Source: Aquipseudomonas ullengensis
GTDB taxonomy: Bacteria > Pseudomonadota > Gammaproteobacteria > Pseudomonadales > Pseudomonadaceae
Length of the DNA stretch: 64,000 nucleotides
Assembly: GCF_014174475.1 (NCBI RefSeq)
Contig: NZ_JACJUD010000001.1
Location: forward strand, 1-64,000
Reading direction: 5' to 3'
Notes under the pieces: generated by a model
What the model saw: the letters and a program-made list of their open reading frames with translations, nothing else
Databases searched by the model: none
What the model was told of the DNA's origin: nothing
Position numbers and translations under genes: made by a program
Shown here: in pieces, positions 63,238-64,000 of the stretch
Numbering within the stretch: position 1 is the first letter of the stretch
Layout: each line of letters starts with the position of its first letter

Positions 63238-64000
63238 TCAGCGCTGAGCGGCGCGGCTGTCGAGCAGGCCGGCCGGCAGCGGCAGGTCGCTGAACCAGCG
63301 CTGGTAGATGCGCGTAAAGCTGCCATCGGCCTTGATCGCCTCAAGAGCCTGCTGCCAGCGCGCGACCACTGCCGGATCGGTGGCCTGGGAGAAGGCCAGG
63401 AAAGACTGGTGCTGGAGGAAGCTGAACTGCGCCTCGATCTGATCCGGGCTCATCCCTTCCAGCGCCAGGAAGTACGGCAGGGCGATCTCGCTGGAGACGA
63501 TCAGGTTGATCCGCTGGCTCTTGAACATGTGCATCATCTTGTCCGGCGAGGTCACCGTGAAGATCGTGTCGAAGCCCTGGCCCTGCAGGTATTCCAGGCT
63601 GTACCACTGCCGTGGCAGCGCCAGCCGGCCGAGGCGCCGGGCATCGTCCAGGCTGTCGATGCGCAGGCCGGAGTCACGCCGAGCGTAGAAGCGCGTACGG
63701 GTTTCCATCAGCGGCCCGACCCACTGGAACAGCCCGTCGCGCTGTTCCAGACGGACCACGGAGAACAACCCGCTGTTGGCCTGCTGCCGGGCCTGGGCGT
63801 AGCCGCGCGTCCACGGCACCAGTTCGATCTTGATCGCATCGCCGGTGCGCGCGCTGAGCAGTTGCACCAGCTCCACGGAAAAGCCGGCGGGCTGGCCGTC
63901 GCGCATGAAATTCAGCGGGGGGTTTTCTTCGCTGTAGAGCAGCAACTGCGCCGCCTGTAACGGCTGCCAGAACAGCCAGGCCAGCAGCGCCAGGCCCAGC
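63238..64000 (-). CDS. Periplasmic solute-binding-like protein (truncated by window edge)
   Basis: At least 253 residues; the 5' end lies beyond the window. The visible start is a hydrophobic leader (LALLAWLFWQPLQAAQ) followed by LLLYSEENPPLNFMRDGQPAGFSVELVQLLSARTGD, typical of SBP_bac_3 proteins, then WTRGYAQARQQANSGLFSVVRLEQR and RWFSDLP near the C-terminus. No permease is seen, so this may be a second orphan binding protein, like that at 59269. The stop is at 63238-63240. Confidence 0.8.
   Translation of the reverse strand, partial: LGLALLAWLFWQPLQAAQLLLYSEENPPLNFMRDGQPAGFSVELVQLLSARTGDAIKIELVPWTRGYAQARQQANSGLFSVVRLEQRDGLFQWVGPLMETRTRFYARRDSGLRIDSLDDARRLGRLALPRQWYSLEYLQGQGFDTIFTVTSPDKMMHMFKSQRINLIVSSEIALPYFLALEGMSPDQIEAQFSFLQHQSFLAFSQATDPAVVARWQQALEAIKADGSFTRIYQRWFSDLPLPAGLLDSRAAQR

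Overview
The window reads as a high-GC gammaproteobacterial chromosome segment, almost certainly from a Pseudomonas species. The evidence is gene content and order: gcbA, ctpL, dsbD, aroQ-accB-accC, prmA, dusB-fis, purH, purD, retS, urtABCDE and ureD-ureA-acetyltransferase-ureB-ureC follow the order I recall for the PA4838-PA4872 block of P. aeruginosa. It is probably not P. aeruginosa itself, because eutBC sits between the urea-transport and urease operons and the intergenic repeats are of other types. I see no tRNA, rRNA, CRISPR array, complete insertion sequence or prophage.

Layout. 1-3500: a repeat-rich edge, a RIO-type kinase, and a LysR regulator divergent from an NAD(P)-binding protein. 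3580-11243: a GGDEF-EAL protein, then a receiver/degenerate HD-GYP protein and a large hybrid kinase facing it. 11366-15814: Ada, a MazG-like pyrophosphohydrolase, CmoM, two tandem DUF4136 lipoproteins, a GNAT enzyme and a small membrane protein. 15881-22008: two diguanylate cyclases, a chemoreceptor, a MATE exporter and DUF2214. 22129-26548 (minus): speA, a SUI1/YciH protein, a Nudix hydrolase and a DUF2333 protein. 26800-45972 (plus): gcbA, ctpL, dsbD, aroQ-accBC, prmA, a DUF3426 protein, dusB-fis, purH, purD, retS and a MarC protein. 46071-59175: a nitrogen-scavenging block of urtABCDE, eutBC (minus) and ureDAB-C. 59269-64000: small periplasmic proteins, a DksA-like zinc protein, a PEP-mutase-family enzyme, an orphan type II secretion F protein and a truncated periplasmic binding protein.

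How it works together. The nitrogen block imports urea (Urt), hydrolyses it (Ure) and frees ammonia from ethanolamine (Eut). Reading the sequence gives a good sigma-54 -24/-12 element plus an NtrC-like 17-mer in front of both urtA and ureD, so the two operons look co-regulated by nitrogen limitation. ctpL, a phosphate chemoreceptor gene, is preceded by three Pho-box-like 7-mers at 11-bp period. Five c-di-GMP-type proteins and RetS make the segment dense in biofilm/motility signalling.

Non-coding structure. Four families of palindromic intergenic repeats recur, often inside operons. Two intergenic copies (35079-35136 and 40904-40963) of one element keep the same single-stranded core while both of their stems change sequence but stay paired. 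A 15-bp palindrome occurs three times around the start of the PEP-mutase-family gene, once inside the coding sequence where it is spelled with rare codons. These last two are the least explained signals in the window.
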